This document shows positions 7,785-15,577 of a stretch of DNA of 18,080 nucleotides, in pieces (the stretch's first letter is position 1; each line of letters starts with the position of its first letter). The notes under the pieces were generated by a model. That model worked only from the letters and a program-made list of their open reading frames with translations. It ran no database searches and was not told where the DNA came from. A program made the position numbers and the translations under genes. The stretch comes from Burkholderiales bacterium. GTDB taxonomy: Bacteria; Pseudomonadota; Gammaproteobacteria; Burkholderiales; Burkholderiaceae_C. The stretch lies in assembly GCA_013205525.1 (NCBI GenBank), contig JABMMR010000007.1, positions 1 to 18,080 on the forward strand, written 5' to 3'.

Positions 7785-8248
7785 TCGCGATGGTAAGGGT
7801 GATTCGTCATGAGAGACCAACAACGGTAGAGCTGCTCAATCAGTACAACTCGGACCATGGCATGGGGCAAGGTCATGTCAGACAAACGCATCAGTGTGTT
7901 GCCATCCTGACGAATCGCTGGGTTAAACCCATCTGCGCCGCCAATAATCATCGCCACATCTTGTCCTTGGGCTTGCCAATCGGTCCAGCGAAGCGCTAGC
8001 GCTTTGGTGGTGGTGTGTTGACCCTGTTCATCAAGCCAAATTTTGTGGCACTCACGCGGCAAAACCTCATGGATCCGTTTAGCCTCCGCCGCCCAAATTT
8101 GCTCCTTGGTGCGCGAACCGCGAGGTTCAGCTTTGACGGTTTTGAGGCTGACGCCAGCCTCGGCGGGAAATCGCTTGTGGTAATCGTCCCAGGCCATTTG
8201 TGCCCAGTCAGGAATTCGCATACCCACAGCAACCACCCATAACTTCAT
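7781..8248 (-). CDS. rlmH: RlmH, 23S rRNA pseudouridine-1915 N3-methyltransferase
   Basis: A 155-residue SPOUT methyltransferase that uses S-adenosylmethionine to methylate pseudouridine 1915 in helix 69 of 23S rRNA on assembled 70S ribosomes. Seen: the N-terminal strand KLWVVAVG, the knot motif IIGGADG (101-107), the second knot segment LPHAMVRVVLIEQLYR (128-143), and the C-terminal NHPYH (149-153). The length equals that of E. coli RlmH. ATG 8248 overlaps the rsfS stop (ATGA), and its stop overlaps the maf start in the same way. The pair rsfS-rlmH is widely conserved, and both products act on the large ribosomal subunit. Confidence 0.96.
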   Translation of the reverse strand: MKLWVVAVGMRIPDWAQMAWDDYHKRFPAEAGVSLKTVKAEPRGSRTKEQIWAAEAKRIHEVLPRECHKIWLDEQGQHTTTKALALRWTDWQAQGQDVAMIIGGADGFNPAIRQDGNTLMRLSDMTLPHAMVRVVLIEQLYRCWSLMTNHPYHRE

Positions 8249-8769
8249 GGTTTACGCGATTGACGGGGGCTGGTTTTCTTGGCGGGGGTCTTGCGCACCG
8301 GGGCTTTGGTCGCAGAGGCTTTTTTGGCAGCTGCTTTTTTTGCGGGTGCTTTCTTGGCTACAGGCGGGGGAGCTTCAACTGGCTTGGGCGCAGCGGGTTT
8401 GGGCGCACCGAGTTTGATACGAACAGGTTTTTCACCCCAAATTTCTTCTAAATGGTAGTAGGTGCGAATGGCCGGTTGCATGATGTGGACCACCACAGAG
8501 CCGCAGTCCACAATAATCCATTCGCCATTGTCTTCGCCTTCCATGCGCGGCTTGCCAAAGCCCGACTCCTTCACACCATCGCGCACACTCGCGGCCAAAG
8601 CTTTGGTTTGACGATTGGATGTGCCACTGGCAATCACCACCCGCTCAAACAGTGAAGACAAATGTTCTGTGTTGAAGACCACAATCTCTTGTGCTTTGAC
8701 ATCTTCCAGACTGTCGACAATGCTTCGTTGCAGTTTTTGAACATCTTTTTTTTCAGCGGCTTCTGTCAT
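8245..8769 (-). CDS. rsfS: RsfS, ribosomal silencing factor with a basic C-terminal tail
   Basis: RsfS binds protein L14 on the 50S subunit and blocks joining of 30S, lowering translation in starvation. The core occupies residues 10-120: VDSLEDVKAQEIVVF (18-32), VIASGTSNRQTKALA (45-59), WIIVDCGSVVVHIM (84-97) and YYHLEEIWG (104-112). A tail of about 54 residues follows (121-174), made mostly of Lys, Ala and Pro, with 13 Lys, 3 Arg and one acidic residue; it resembles bacterial histone H1-like repeats. The E. coli protein is about 105 residues and lacks it. I use ATG 8769 (174 aa), which overlaps the nadD end by 17 bases. A TTG at 8811 would add 14 residues that look non-conserved. Confidence 0.92.
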   Translation of the reverse strand: MTEAAEKKDVQKLQRSIVDSLEDVKAQEIVVFNTEHLSSLFERVVIASGTSNRQTKALAASVRDGVKESGFGKPRMEGEDNGEWIIVDCGSVVVHIMQPAIRTYYHLEEIWGEKPVRIKLGAPKPAAPKPVEAPPPVAKKAPAKKAAAKKASATKAPVRKTPAKKTSPRQSRKP

Positions 8770-9376
8770 GGGGTTCCAAATAGAGTTGGTTTTGTTGGAT
8801 GTAATCGGCAACGAGGGGGCTCACAAGATCGGAGTCAGGGTGGCCACACGCATAACTGGCTCGCAGCTCTGAGGAACTGATACCCATCAAAGGCATATGC
8901 ATTTGAATCACCCGTTCGGAGAGTAGATTGTGCCACTCGTGAGCAGCGGCGGTTTCAGAAGACATCATGGGGCGCGCAGCCACCACGAGTTGAGCGATTT
9001 GCAAAATACGCTGCCATTCATGCCATTGGCTAAAGCTGGCAGCCTGATCCTGTCCCACCAAAAGATAAAAAACCGCATCAGGATGACGCGCCTGCAACTC
9101 AGACAGGGTTTGCAGGGTGAAGCTGGGACCCGCACGCAATATTTCCATCTCATCTACAACAGTCTGCGGGCAGGATTCGAAAGCCAATCGTGCCATTGCC
9201 AAGCGATGTACTGCATTTGATAAGGCACGCGATTTATGCCAAGCCTGACCGGTGGGGACAATATAAAGGCGATCGAGTTTAAGTTGCTCGACAGCCTCTC
9301 GTGCCAAGATTTCGTGCGCGCGGTGCGGTGGATCGAAAGAGCCACCCAGCAGTCCAATGCGGTGAAGCAAACTCAA
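8753..9376 (-). CDS. nadD: NadD, nicotinate-nucleotide adenylyltransferase
   Basis: Joins nicotinate mononucleotide and ATP to give deamido-NAD in NAD biosynthesis. The sequence shows the nucleotidyltransferase signature [11 protein letters not shown] (11-21 from the start used), then [16 protein letters not shown], and the C-terminal ISSSELR motif with [11 protein letters not shown]. The start is uncertain: no ATG is available. TTG 9376 forms a TTGA overlap with the hemF stop, with AAAGG four bases upstream, and gives 207 residues. TTG 9391 or TTG 9370 are also possible. It is followed by rsfS, a widely conserved pairing. Confidence 0.92.
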   Translation of the reverse strand: MSLLHRIGLLGGSFDPPHRAHEILAREAVEQLKLDRLYIVPTGQAWHKSRALSNAVHRLAMARLAFESCPQTVVDEMEILRAGPSFTLQTLSELQARHPDAVFYLLVGQDQAASFSQWHEWQRILQIAQLVVAARPMMSSETAAAHEWHNLLSERVIQMHMPLMGISSSELRASYACGHPDSDLVSPLVADYIQQNQLYLEPHDRSR

Positions 9377-10296
9377 GTGGCCTTTGCCCAATCTTGCGGC
9401 ACGAGAAAGTGGGTGTAGAGCTTTTCTTCAGCCGAACCCGGTTCGGGCGTTTGCTGATAAGACCAACTCACCAAGGGCGGTAAAGACATCAAAATAGATT
9501 CTGTTCGTCCACCCGACTGAAGACCAAAATGTGTGCCGCGGTCCCACACCAAATTGAACTCTACATAGCGGCCTCTTCGGTACAGTTGGTGGTTTCTCTC
9601 GCGTTCACCATACGGCGTATTCATGCGTTTTTCCACAATCGGCAAATAAGCGCGGTTGAAAGCGTCGCCAACACTTTGCATCATGGCAAAGCTTTTCTCA
9701 AACCCCAGTTCTGCAAAGTCATCGAAAAATATACCGCCCACGCCGCGCGGTTCATTGCGGTGCTTCAAAAAGAAATACTCATCGCACCATTGTTTAAATC
9801 GGGGATAGTAAGTGGCATCAAAACCATCTAAAGGTTTTTTACATTGGGTATGAAAGTGACTGGCATCCTCATCAAATCCGTAGTACGGCGTCAAATCCAT
9901 GCCGCCACCAAACCAGGCCACTGCCTCGCCCGATTCAGGCTGAGCCAGCAAGGCCCGCACATTCAGGTGCACGGTGGGAACATAGGGGTTGCGGGGATGA
10001 AAAACCAAAGACACGCCCATGGCTTCAAACGATGAACCCGTCAGTTCGGGGCGATGCTGAGTTGCAGACGGTGGAAGTTTGGGCCCGCACACATGAGAAA
10101 AACCGCAGCCGGCTCGCTCGAACACACGGCCGTTTTCAAGAATTTGTGTGATTCCGTTTCCTTGCAGTATCTCGCCAGCAGGTTTTTCCCATTCATCAAC
10201 AAGGAAGGCATTGCCGTCAATGGCCGATATGGCCGAGGTGATGCTTTCTTGCAAGCCGAGTAAATAGGCTCTGACGGGGGCAAAAGAGGGTTTCAT
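9373..10296 (-). CDS. hemF: HemF, oxygen-dependent coproporphyrinogen III oxidase
   Basis: Converts coproporphyrinogen III to protoporphyrinogen IX by two oxygen-dependent decarboxylations in heme synthesis; a soluble homodimer. From ATG 10296 it has 307 residues, close to E. coli HemF (299). Conserved stretches: the [11 protein letters not shown] region (59-69), [13 protein letters not shown] (100-112, with H100 and H110), [11 protein letters not shown] (130-140), then [10 protein letters not shown] and the C-terminal [14 protein letters not shown] segment. A TTG six bases further upstream is possible but ATG is preferred. A 33-base gap separates it from purD, one of the few non-overlapping junctions in this block. 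The oxygen-dependent enzyme implies an aerobic or microaerobic lifestyle. Confidence 0.97.
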   Translation of the reverse strand: MKPSFAPVRAYLLGLQESITSAISAIDGNAFLVDEWEKPAGEILQGNGITQILENGRVFERAGCGFSHVCGPKLPPSATQHRPELTGSSFEAMGVSLVFHPRNPYVPTVHLNVRALLAQPESGEAVAWFGGGMDLTPYYGFDEDASHFHTQCKKPLDGFDATYYPRFKQWCDEYFFLKHRNEPRGVGGIFFDDFAELGFEKSFAMMQSVGDAFNRAYLPIVEKRMNTPYGERERNHQLYRRGRYVEFNLVWDRGTHFGLQSGGRTESILMSLPPLVSWSYQQTPEPGSAEEKLYTHFLVPQDWAKAT

Positions 10297-10329
10297 ATTC
10301 AATCCGGCCTGAAGTTGAAGACGGGGGCT

Positions 10330-11616
10330 TTAGCGTCGAATAGCACGGTAGCCGATATCTCGGCGCATCTGCATGCCTTGAAAATGTACTTTATCGGCCA
10401 GCTCGTAAGCCCGGGTTTGCGCTTGTTTGACTGTGTCGCCCAATGCCGTGACACACAAGACCCGTCCGCCGCTGGTGATCAGTTTGCCGTCCTTTTGTAC
10501 AGTGCCAGCATGAAACACCATGGCTTCTTCGCTGTCCGGCCCCAGTCCACGTATCTCTTGCCCTAACTCTGGTGCATATGGGTAGTTGGCAGCGGCCAAT
10601 ACAACGCCTAATGCACAACGCCTGTCCCATTGCAGTTCGGTATTTGCCAACAAATGGGTGTCCGGATCGGTGGCTGTCCAAAGCAATTGCAGTAAATCGC
10701 TCTTGAGACGCATCATGATGGGCTGAGTTTCTGGGTCACCCATTCGACAATTAAATTCAAGCACCACAACTCTGCCAGCCCGGTCAATCATGAGTCCTGC
10801 GTAAAGAAAGCCGGTGTAAGGAATACCGTCTTGATGCATGCCTTTGAGGGTGGGGAAAATCACTTCACGCATGACTTTGGCGTGAATTTCTGGCGTCACA
10901 ACAGGCGCAGGGGAATAGGCACCCATTCCGCCCGTGTTGGGGCCTTGATCGGCATCGAGCAAGCGTTTGTGGTCCTGCGATGTCGCCAGCGAAACGGCAG
11001 CCAAACCGTTGGCGACCACCATGAAACTGGCCTCTTCACCGTCTAAAAATTCCTCTATCACCACGCGCGCAACACCTTGCTTGTGTTGGACAGCGCCGTC
11101 ATTGGCAAGCATGTGGTCAATGGCTGCATGGGCTTGCTGCACATCTAAGGCAACCACCACCCCTTTACCGGCAGCCAAGCCATCAGCTTTGACCACAATG
11201 GGCGCGCCTTTGGCATCGACATAAGCATGGGCTTGAGCGGCATCCTCAAAGACTTGGTAATCCGCTGTGGGGATGCCGTGTTTACGCATGAAGGCTTTGG
11301 AAAAAACCTTGGAGCTTTCAAGCTGTGCGGCGGCCTGCGTGGGCCCAAAGATGCGCAAGCCATGTTGACGAAATTCATCCACGATGCCTGCGGCCAAAGG
11401 CGCTTCGGGGCCCACCACAGTCAGGTCAATGGCATTGGCTAAGGCCCATTCCCGCAATGCCACTTTATCGGTGAGCGACAAGTTATGGAGATCTTTGTTG
11501 GTGGCGGTTCCACCATTACCGGGTGCCACATAAATGCGCTGGACTAGCGTGGACTGATTAAGTTTCCATGCCAAGGCATGTTCTCGACCGCCGCCGCCAA
11601 CCATGAGTATTTTCAT
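10330..11616 (-). CDS. purD: PurD, phosphoribosylamine-glycine ligase
   Basis: The second step of de novo purine synthesis: it joins 5-phosphoribosylamine and glycine with ATP to give GAR. 428 residues, the standard length. N-terminal domain [15 protein letters not shown] (5-19), then the ATP-grasp fold with [13 protein letters not shown] (141-153), the signature [12 protein letters not shown] (225-236), and [13 protein letters not shown] near residue 290, which supplies metal and glycine contacts. ATG 11616 overlaps the yebC stop (ATGA), so translation is probably coupled to yebC. No PurD-linked riboswitch or purine operator is visible upstream because it sits inside the gene block. Confidence 0.97.
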   Translation of the reverse strand: MKILMVGGGGREHALAWKLNQSTLVQRIYVAPGNGGTATNKDLHNLSLTDKVALREWALANAIDLTVVGPEAPLAAGIVDEFRQHGLRIFGPTQAAAQLESSKVFSKAFMRKHGIPTADYQVFEDAAQAHAYVDAKGAPIVVKADGLAAGKGVVVALDVQQAHAAIDHMLANDGAVQHKQGVARVVIEEFLDGEEASFMVVANGLAAVSLATSQDHKRLLDADQGPNTGGMGAYSPAPVVTPEIHAKVMREVIFPTLKGMHQDGIPYTGFLYAGLMIDRAGRVVVLEFNCRMGDPETQPIMMRLKSDLLQLLWTATDPDTHLLANTELQWDRRCALGVVLAAANYPYAPELGQEIRGLGPDSEEAMVFHAGTVQKDGKLITSGGRVLCVTALGDTVKQAQTRAYELADKVHFQGMQMRRDIGYRAIRR

Positions 11617-12332
11617 AGCGCGGCGTTATGAAAAACCTCTTGAACATCGTCAAGTTCTTCAAGAGCATCAATGATTTTTTGCATTTTCAATCTGTCATCG
11701 TCATTCAATTCGATGCTGACTTCGCTTCGAAAAGTGACTTCAGCCATACCCGCTTGCAAACCTGCAGCATCGAGAGCCGCTTTGACTGCCTCAAAGGCTG
11801 TTGTCGGGGTTAAGACTTCAACGGCGCCATCTTCATCGATCAATACATCGTCAGCGCCCGCTTCTAAGGCAGTCTCCATGACGGCATCTTCGGATGTGCC
11901 GGGTGCGAAGATCAGTTGGCCACAGTGTTTAAACTGAAAAGCAACCGATCCCTCGGTGCCTAGGTTGCCCCCATGTTTGTTCAAGGCATGGCGCACCTCG
12001 GCAACGGTGCGCACCTTGTTGTCGGTCATGGTGTCAACCATCAGTGCGACGCCGCCCACACCATAAGCTTCATAGCGTATTTCTTCATAGTTCACGCCTT
12101 CCAAATTGCCCGTGGCTTTGTCAATATTTCGCTTGACGGTGTCTGCTGGCAAATTGACGGCTTTGGCCTTTTCAATCGCCAATCGCAAGCGCGGATTGGC
12201 GCTTAAATCTGCACCACCCGTGCGCGCGGCCACCATGATTTCACGAATGACGCGGGTCCAAACTTTGCCACGTTTTTCATCTTGACGGCCCTTGCGGTGC
12301 TGTATGTTGGCCCATTTGCTATGTCCCGCCAC
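11613..12332 (-). CDS. YebC/PmpR family (TACO1-like) protein
   Basis: A 239-residue three-domain protein. The N-terminus [20 protein letters not shown] (2-21) is diagnostic of the family, followed by the typical [11 protein letters not shown] segment and [10 protein letters not shown] region. Members have been described as DNA-binding regulators (PmpR) and, more recently, as translation factors that relieve ribosome stalling at proline-rich tracts; the mitochondrial homologue is TACO1. Which role applies here cannot be told from sequence. The start codon is GTG 12332, three bases after the clpA stop, and the end overlaps the purD start. Its presence between clpA and purD looks like part of the same transcription unit. 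Confidence 0.94.
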   Translation of the reverse strand: MAGHSKWANIQHRKGRQDEKRGKVWTRVIREIMVAARTGGADLSANPRLRLAIEKAKAVNLPADTVKRNIDKATGNLEGVNYEEIRYEAYGVGGVALMVDTMTDNKVRTVAEVRHALNKHGGNLGTEGSVAFQFKHCGQLIFAPGTSEDAVMETALEAGADDVLIDEDGAVEVLTPTTAFEAVKAALDAAGLQAGMAEVTFRSEVSIELNDDDRLKMQKIIDALEELDDVQEVFHNAAL

Positions 12333-12335
12333 CGC

Positions 12336-14663
12336 TTAGCCTGCCTCAGCTTCTTCGGGCTCTGCGGGCTCTGACTTAGATGATCTGGATTCTTTTTTGG
12401 GCAAAGGTTGAATGTCTAGCAAGACCTCATCTTTGTCATCGATATCCACCGTCAATCGACCGCCTTCTGTTAAACGACCAAACAACAATTCATCGGCCAA
12501 AGCGCGGCGAATCATGTCTTGTATGAGTCTTTGCATGGGGCGAGCGCCCATCAACGGATCGAAACCTTTTTTGGCCAAAAACTTGCGCAACACGTCGGTG
12601 AATGTGACATCGACTTTTTTCTCGGCTAACTGGGTTTCCAGTTGCAGCAAGAATTTATCGACCACACGAATGATGACCACTTCGTCCAAGGCTTTGAAGC
12701 TGACGGTGGCATCCAAGCGGTTACGGAATTCAGGGGTAAACAAACGTTTGATATCGGCCAACTCGTCACCCGCTTCACGCGCATTGGTAAAGCCTATGGT
12801 CGACTTGTTCATGGTCTCGGCACCCGCATTGGTCGTCATGATGATGATGACGTTGCGGAAATCAGCCTTGCGCCCGTTGTTGTCGGTCAAGGTGCCGTGG
12901 TCCATGACCTGAAGCAGCACATTGTAAATATCGGGATGGGCTTTTTCAATCTCATCGAGCAGCAACACGGAATGCGGTTTTTTGGTGACCGCTTCTGTGA
13001 GCAATCCGCCTTGATCGAAACCCACATAGCCGGGAGGCGCACCAATGAGTCGGCTCACAGCGTGTCGCTCCATGTACTCAGACATATCAAAGCGAATCAA
13101 CTCGATACCCAAGATGTAAGCAAGTTGCTTGGCCGCTTCGGTCTTGCCTACACCGGTCGGGCCACTGAACAAAAAGGAACCAATCGGCTTGTCGGCTTTG
13201 CCCAAGCCAGAGCGAGCCATTTTGACCGCAGAGGCCAAAACCTCAAGCGCTTTGTCTTGACCAAAGACAACGCTTTTGAGGTCACGCTCTAGAGTTTGCA
13301 ATTTTCCGCGGTCATCGTTGGAAACGCTGGCTGGCGGAATGCGCGCAATTTTCGCGACGATATCTTCAATCTCTGTTTTGCTGATGGTCTTTTTGCGCTT
13401 GGACACCGGCAAGATGCGCTGTGCAGCACCAGCTTCATCGATCACGTCGATGGCTTTGTCTGGCAGGTGGCGGTCGTTGATGTACTTCGCGCTTAACTCT
13501 GCTGCAGCTTGTAGCGCCGCTAATGCATATTTCACACTGTGGTGTTCTTCAAAACGAGACTTCAAGCCCTTGAGAATATCAACGGTTTGCTCGACAGTAG
13601 GTTCGAGCACATCGATCTTTTGGAAGCGGCGAGAAAGTGCCGCGTCTTTTTCAAAAATACCTCGGTATTCAGTAAAAGTAGTCGCACCAATGCACTTCAA
13701 TTGACCCGAACTCAAAGCGGGTTTGAGCAAATTAGAAGCGTCCAAGGTGCCGCCAGAAGCGGCGCCTGCGCCAATCAAGGTGTGAATTTCATCAATGAAC
13801 AAAACCGCATTCGGTTTGTCTTTCAAAGACTTTAAAACGCCTTTAAGACGCTGCTCGAAGTCCCCGCGGTACTTGGTGCCGGCCAGCAATGCGCCCATGT
13901 CCAAAGAATAGACTTGAGAATCAGCCAAAATTTCTGGCACTTCTTTCTGGGTGATGCGCCAAGCCAAGCCCTCGGCAATAGCGGTTTTGCCCACACCCGC
14001 CTCTCCGACCAGCAAAGGATTGTTTTTGCGGCGACGGCAGAGAATTTGAATCACACGCTCAACTTCGTATTCGCGCCCAATCAGCGGATCAATCTTGCCT
14101 TCTTTAGCAAGCTGATTCAAGTTTTGGGTGAATTGCTCCAAAGGTGATGCTTTGTCAGACTTATCGTTGGATTCTTCGTTTTCTGAGGGAGACGCATCTG
14201 CGCTTTTGGTCGGCTCTTGCGGGTCATTTTTCTTGATGCCGTGGGCAATGAAATTAACCACGTCTAAACGGGTCACACCTTGCTGGTGCAAGTAGTAAAC
14301 CGCATGGGAGTCTTTCTCGCCAAATATCGCTACCAATACATTGGCACCGGTGACTTCTTTCTTGCCATTGCCCGTCGACTGCACATGCATGATGGCGCGT
14401 TGAATCACACGCTGAAAGCCAAGCGTTGGCTGGGTATCGACTTCGTCCGAACCGGCGACTTGCGGCGTGTTGTCTTTGATGAAGTTGGACAGAGATTTAC
14501 GCAAGTCGTCAATATTGGCAGAACAAGCGCGAAGAACTTCTGCGGCGCTGGGGTTATCCAGCAAGGCCAACAGCAAATGCTCAACGGTGATGAATTCATG
14601 CCTCTGTTGCCTGGCCTCTACAAAGGCCATGTGTAAGCTGACTTCAAGTTCTTGGGCAATCAT
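12336..14663 (-). CDS. clpA: ClpA, ATPase subunit of the ClpAP protease
   Basis: A 775-residue Hsp100 AAA+ unfoldase that feeds substrates to ClpP and receives N-degron substrates from ClpS. Order of parts: N-domain (about 1-145, beginning [14 protein letters not shown]), an acidic, Lys/Ser-rich linker (about 147-172), the first AAA module with Walker A GEAGVGKT (220-227) and FIDEIHTL, then the second module with Walker A GPTGVGKT (501-508) and [12 protein letters not shown]. It has no ClpB-type coiled-coil middle domain, and the N-domain differs from ClpC, so ClpA is preferred. The last 20 or so residues are a charged tail ending EPEEAEAG. The ATG at 14663 has a ribosome site AAGGA (14671-14675) seven bases upstream. 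It follows clpS after a 57-base gap. Confidence 0.97.
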   Translation of the reverse strand: MIAQELEVSLHMAFVEARQQRHEFITVEHLLLALLDNPSAAEVLRACSANIDDLRKSLSNFIKDNTPQVAGSDEVDTQPTLGFQRVIQRAIMHVQSTGNGKKEVTGANVLVAIFGEKDSHAVYYLHQQGVTRLDVVNFIAHGIKKNDPQEPTKSADASPSENEESNDKSDKASPLEQFTQNLNQLAKEGKIDPLIGREYEVERVIQILCRRRKNNPLLVGEAGVGKTAIAEGLAWRITQKEVPEILADSQVYSLDMGALLAGTKYRGDFEQRLKGVLKSLKDKPNAVLFIDEIHTLIGAGAASGGTLDASNLLKPALSSGQLKCIGATTFTEYRGIFEKDAALSRRFQKIDVLEPTVEQTVDILKGLKSRFEEHHSVKYALAALQAAAELSAKYINDRHLPDKAIDVIDEAGAAQRILPVSKRKKTISKTEIEDIVAKIARIPPASVSNDDRGKLQTLERDLKSVVFGQDKALEVLASAVKMARSGLGKADKPIGSFLFSGPTGVGKTEAAKQLAYILGIELIRFDMSEYMERHAVSRLIGAPPGYVGFDQGGLLTEAVTKKPHSVLLLDEIEKAHPDIYNVLLQVMDHGTLTDNNGRKADFRNVIIIMTTNAGAETMNKSTIGFTNAREAGDELADIKRLFTPEFRNRLDATVSFKALDEVVIIRVVDKFLLQLETQLAEKKVDVTFTDVLRKFLAKKGFDPLMGARPMQRLIQDMIRRALADELLFGRLTEGGRLTVDIDDKDEVLLDIQPLPKKESRSSKSEPAEPEEAEAG

Positions 14664-14670
14664 GGGAATT

Positions 14671-14675
14671 TCCTT
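14671..14675 (-). promoter_or_regulatory. Ribosome binding site of clpA
   Basis: Minus-strand AAGGA within AGAAGGAAA, seven bases before ATG 14663. It supports this start and shows that clpA has its own initiation signal in the 57-base gap after clpS, unlike the overlapping genes downstream. Confidence 0.7.
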
Positions 14676-14720
14676 CTGGCGGTCTTTGTAGGTTTAACTG
14701 TATATGGAAACGATATTCGA

Positions 14721-15068
14721 TTATTCAATGGGTTCAACCAGGGCTTGCAGAGGGTGTCCGGCTTGATGGGCGGCGTCTTGCACCTGATCAACTTTGCTGG
14801 TAGCAACATCTCGTGTGTAAACCCCACAAACCCCTTTGCCGTCCAAATGGATTTTCAGCATGATTTGGGTAGCAGCTTCGCGGTCTTTACTAAAAAATTC
14901 TTGCAACACCATGACCACAAACTCCATGGGAGTGAAATCATCGTTGAGCATAACCACTTGGTACATCTGGGGGGGTTGGGTTTTTTGGGTGCGCCGCTCA
15001 AGCACCACTGAGTCGGAATCCCCAGTTCTGGCCGGGGAAATGTCAGGTTTTGAAGGATTAGTTGCCAT
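14721..15068 (-). CDS. clpS: ClpS, N-degron adaptor of ClpAP
   Basis: A 115-residue adaptor that binds N-terminal Leu, Phe, Tyr and Trp residues and delivers such proteins to ClpA. A flexible N-terminal extension (1-34) precedes the core: [18 protein letters not shown] (35-52; N42, D43, D44 and M48 lie in the N-degron pocket region), then the helix VLQEFF and [19 protein letters not shown] (71-89). Adjacent clpA downstream confirms the assignment. It is the first gene of the long minus-strand block and is divergent from a cold-shock gene. A TAGAAT box lies six bases upstream of its ATG and there is no ribosome site, so the mRNA may be leaderless. Confidence 0.96.
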   Translation of the reverse strand: MATNPSKPDISPARTGDSDSVVLERRTQKTQPPQMYQVVMLNDDFTPMEFVVMVLQEFFSKDREAATQIMLKIHLDGKGVCGVYTRDVATSKVDQVQDAAHQAGHPLQALVEPIE

Positions 15069-15074
15069 GCACCC

Positions 15075-15080
15075 ATTCTA
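15075..15080 (-). promoter_or_regulatory. Putative -10 element of clpS
   Basis: Minus-strand TAGAAT followed by six bases and then ATG 15068. A transcript starting about seven bases past this box would begin at the ATG itself. A weak TTGGCT stands 15 bases upstream of the box, short for a -35. The spacing is identical to that at the glycosyltransferase gene (961-966). Confidence 0.45.
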
Positions 15081-15150
15081 TCGGTGCCCTTTAAGAGCCA
15101 AAATATTTTGAAAAAATGTCCGAGAAAATATGGAAATTATAAAAAATTAC

Positions 15151-15179
15151 TTTACAAAAAAAGTAAACTATATTCTAAT
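15151..15179 (+). promoter_or_regulatory. Putative sigma-70 type promoter of the cold-shock gene
   Basis: TTTACA (15151-15156), a 17-base spacer, then TCTAAT (15174-15179): one mismatch each from TTGACA and TATAAT. The predicted transcription start near 15186 leaves a leader of about 55 bases that is almost entirely A and T up to the ribosome site AGGAG (15231-15235). That leader is much shorter than the E. coli cspA leader. Confidence 0.55.
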
Positions 15180-15230
15180 ATTTTAGTATTCATTTATTTT
15201 TTAAAATAGATAATTTACAAATATAAAAAA

Positions 15231-15235
15231 AGGAG
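15231..15235 (+). promoter_or_regulatory. Ribosome binding site of the cold-shock gene
   Basis: AGGAG six bases before ATG 15242, a strong Shine-Dalgarno sequence in an otherwise A/T-only leader. No complementary CU-rich stretch is seen in the predicted leader, so it is likely exposed. Confidence 0.75.
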
Positions 15236-15241
15236 AGTTTC

Positions 15242-15550
15242 ATGGCTTTTGGCATTGTGAAATGGTTTAACAACCACAAGGGTTTTGGCTTTATCGAGTC
15301 CTCTGAAATAGATCAGGACGTATTTGCTCATTTCAGCCAAGTCAATATGACGGGCTTTAAAACATTGCAACAAGGCGCCAGCGTCATGTACGAACTCATT
15401 GAAGGCCCTAGGGGATGGATGGCTCAAAATATCAAAGTCATTGCCGCACCGGCCAGTCCCGACGAAGCAGATGTCCCAAGTGTAAGCACCAGAAACTCAA
15501 GATCGAGAACCCCTCAATTCGGAGCAAATTTGAGCGCTCAACGCCTTTAA
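15242..15550 (+). CDS. Cold-shock domain protein (CspA family) with C-terminal tail
   Basis: A 102-residue protein with one cold-shock domain that binds single-stranded RNA or DNA and acts as an RNA chaperone. Domain at 1-67: GIVKWFN (4-10), RNP1 KGFGFI (13-18) and RNP2 VFAHF (27-31), so the nucleic-acid-binding aromatics are present. Residues 68-102 form an extra tail rich in Ala, Ser, Pro and Arg (with SRSR), absent from the roughly 70-residue E. coli Csp proteins and probably disordered. The start is fixed by AGGAG six bases upstream. It stands alone, divergent from clpS and convergent with icd 27 bases away. The A+T-rich promoter would suit cold induction, but sequence alone cannot show that. 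Confidence 0.93.
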   Translation: MAFGIVKWFNNHKGFGFIESSEIDQDVFAHFSQVNMTGFKTLQQGASVMYELIEGPRGWMAQNIKVIAAPASPDEADVPSVSTRNSRSRTPQFGANLSAQRL

Positions 15551-15577
15551 AAAACTTTGGAAAACCCAATGAGCCCA

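Larger units (their letters stand above)
15069..15241. promoter_or_regulatory. A+T-rich divergent promoter region between clpS and csp
   Basis: 173 bases without a gene. Bases 15121-15240 contain only about 15% G+C by hand count, far below the coding sequence around it. It holds promoters for both divergent genes: a -35/-10 pair facing csp and a TAGAAT box facing clpS. An inverted repeat TTTAC-(A)7-GTAAA (15151-15167) covers the csp -35 box. Long A and T runs would give an easily melted, curved segment of the kind often bound by nucleoid proteins; that last point is inference. Confidence 0.6.

Noticed and set aside
7785..7823. Extended N-terminus of Maf starting at 7823
   Set aside because: The 13 extra residues lack family similarity and would overlap rlmH by 43 bases; ATG 7784 gives the usual ATGA junction.
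8250..8409. Possible tandem DNA repeat or CRISPR-like array
   Set aside because: The repetition comes from short Ala-Lys codon runs with no fixed unit or spacers; it encodes the RsfS tail.
8200..8451. Plus-strand Gly/Phe-rich open frame opposite rsfS
   Set aside because: Its low-complexity repeats are simply the reverse of the Lys/Ala tail codons of RsfS.
12642..13292. 216-codon open frame on plus, antisense to clpA
   Set aside because: clpA is certain by its AAA+ motifs. The antisense frame shows no motif or initiation signal and is a codon-bias shadow.
15186..15240. Cold-responsive RNA thermosensor in the csp leader
   Set aside because: The predicted leader is about 55 bases and nearly all A/T; no stem sequestering AGGAG could be drawn by hand.
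15551..15577. Rho-independent terminator between csp and icd
   Set aside because: Only a 4-base stem (TTGG/CCAA) next to a T run is visible, too weak to call.
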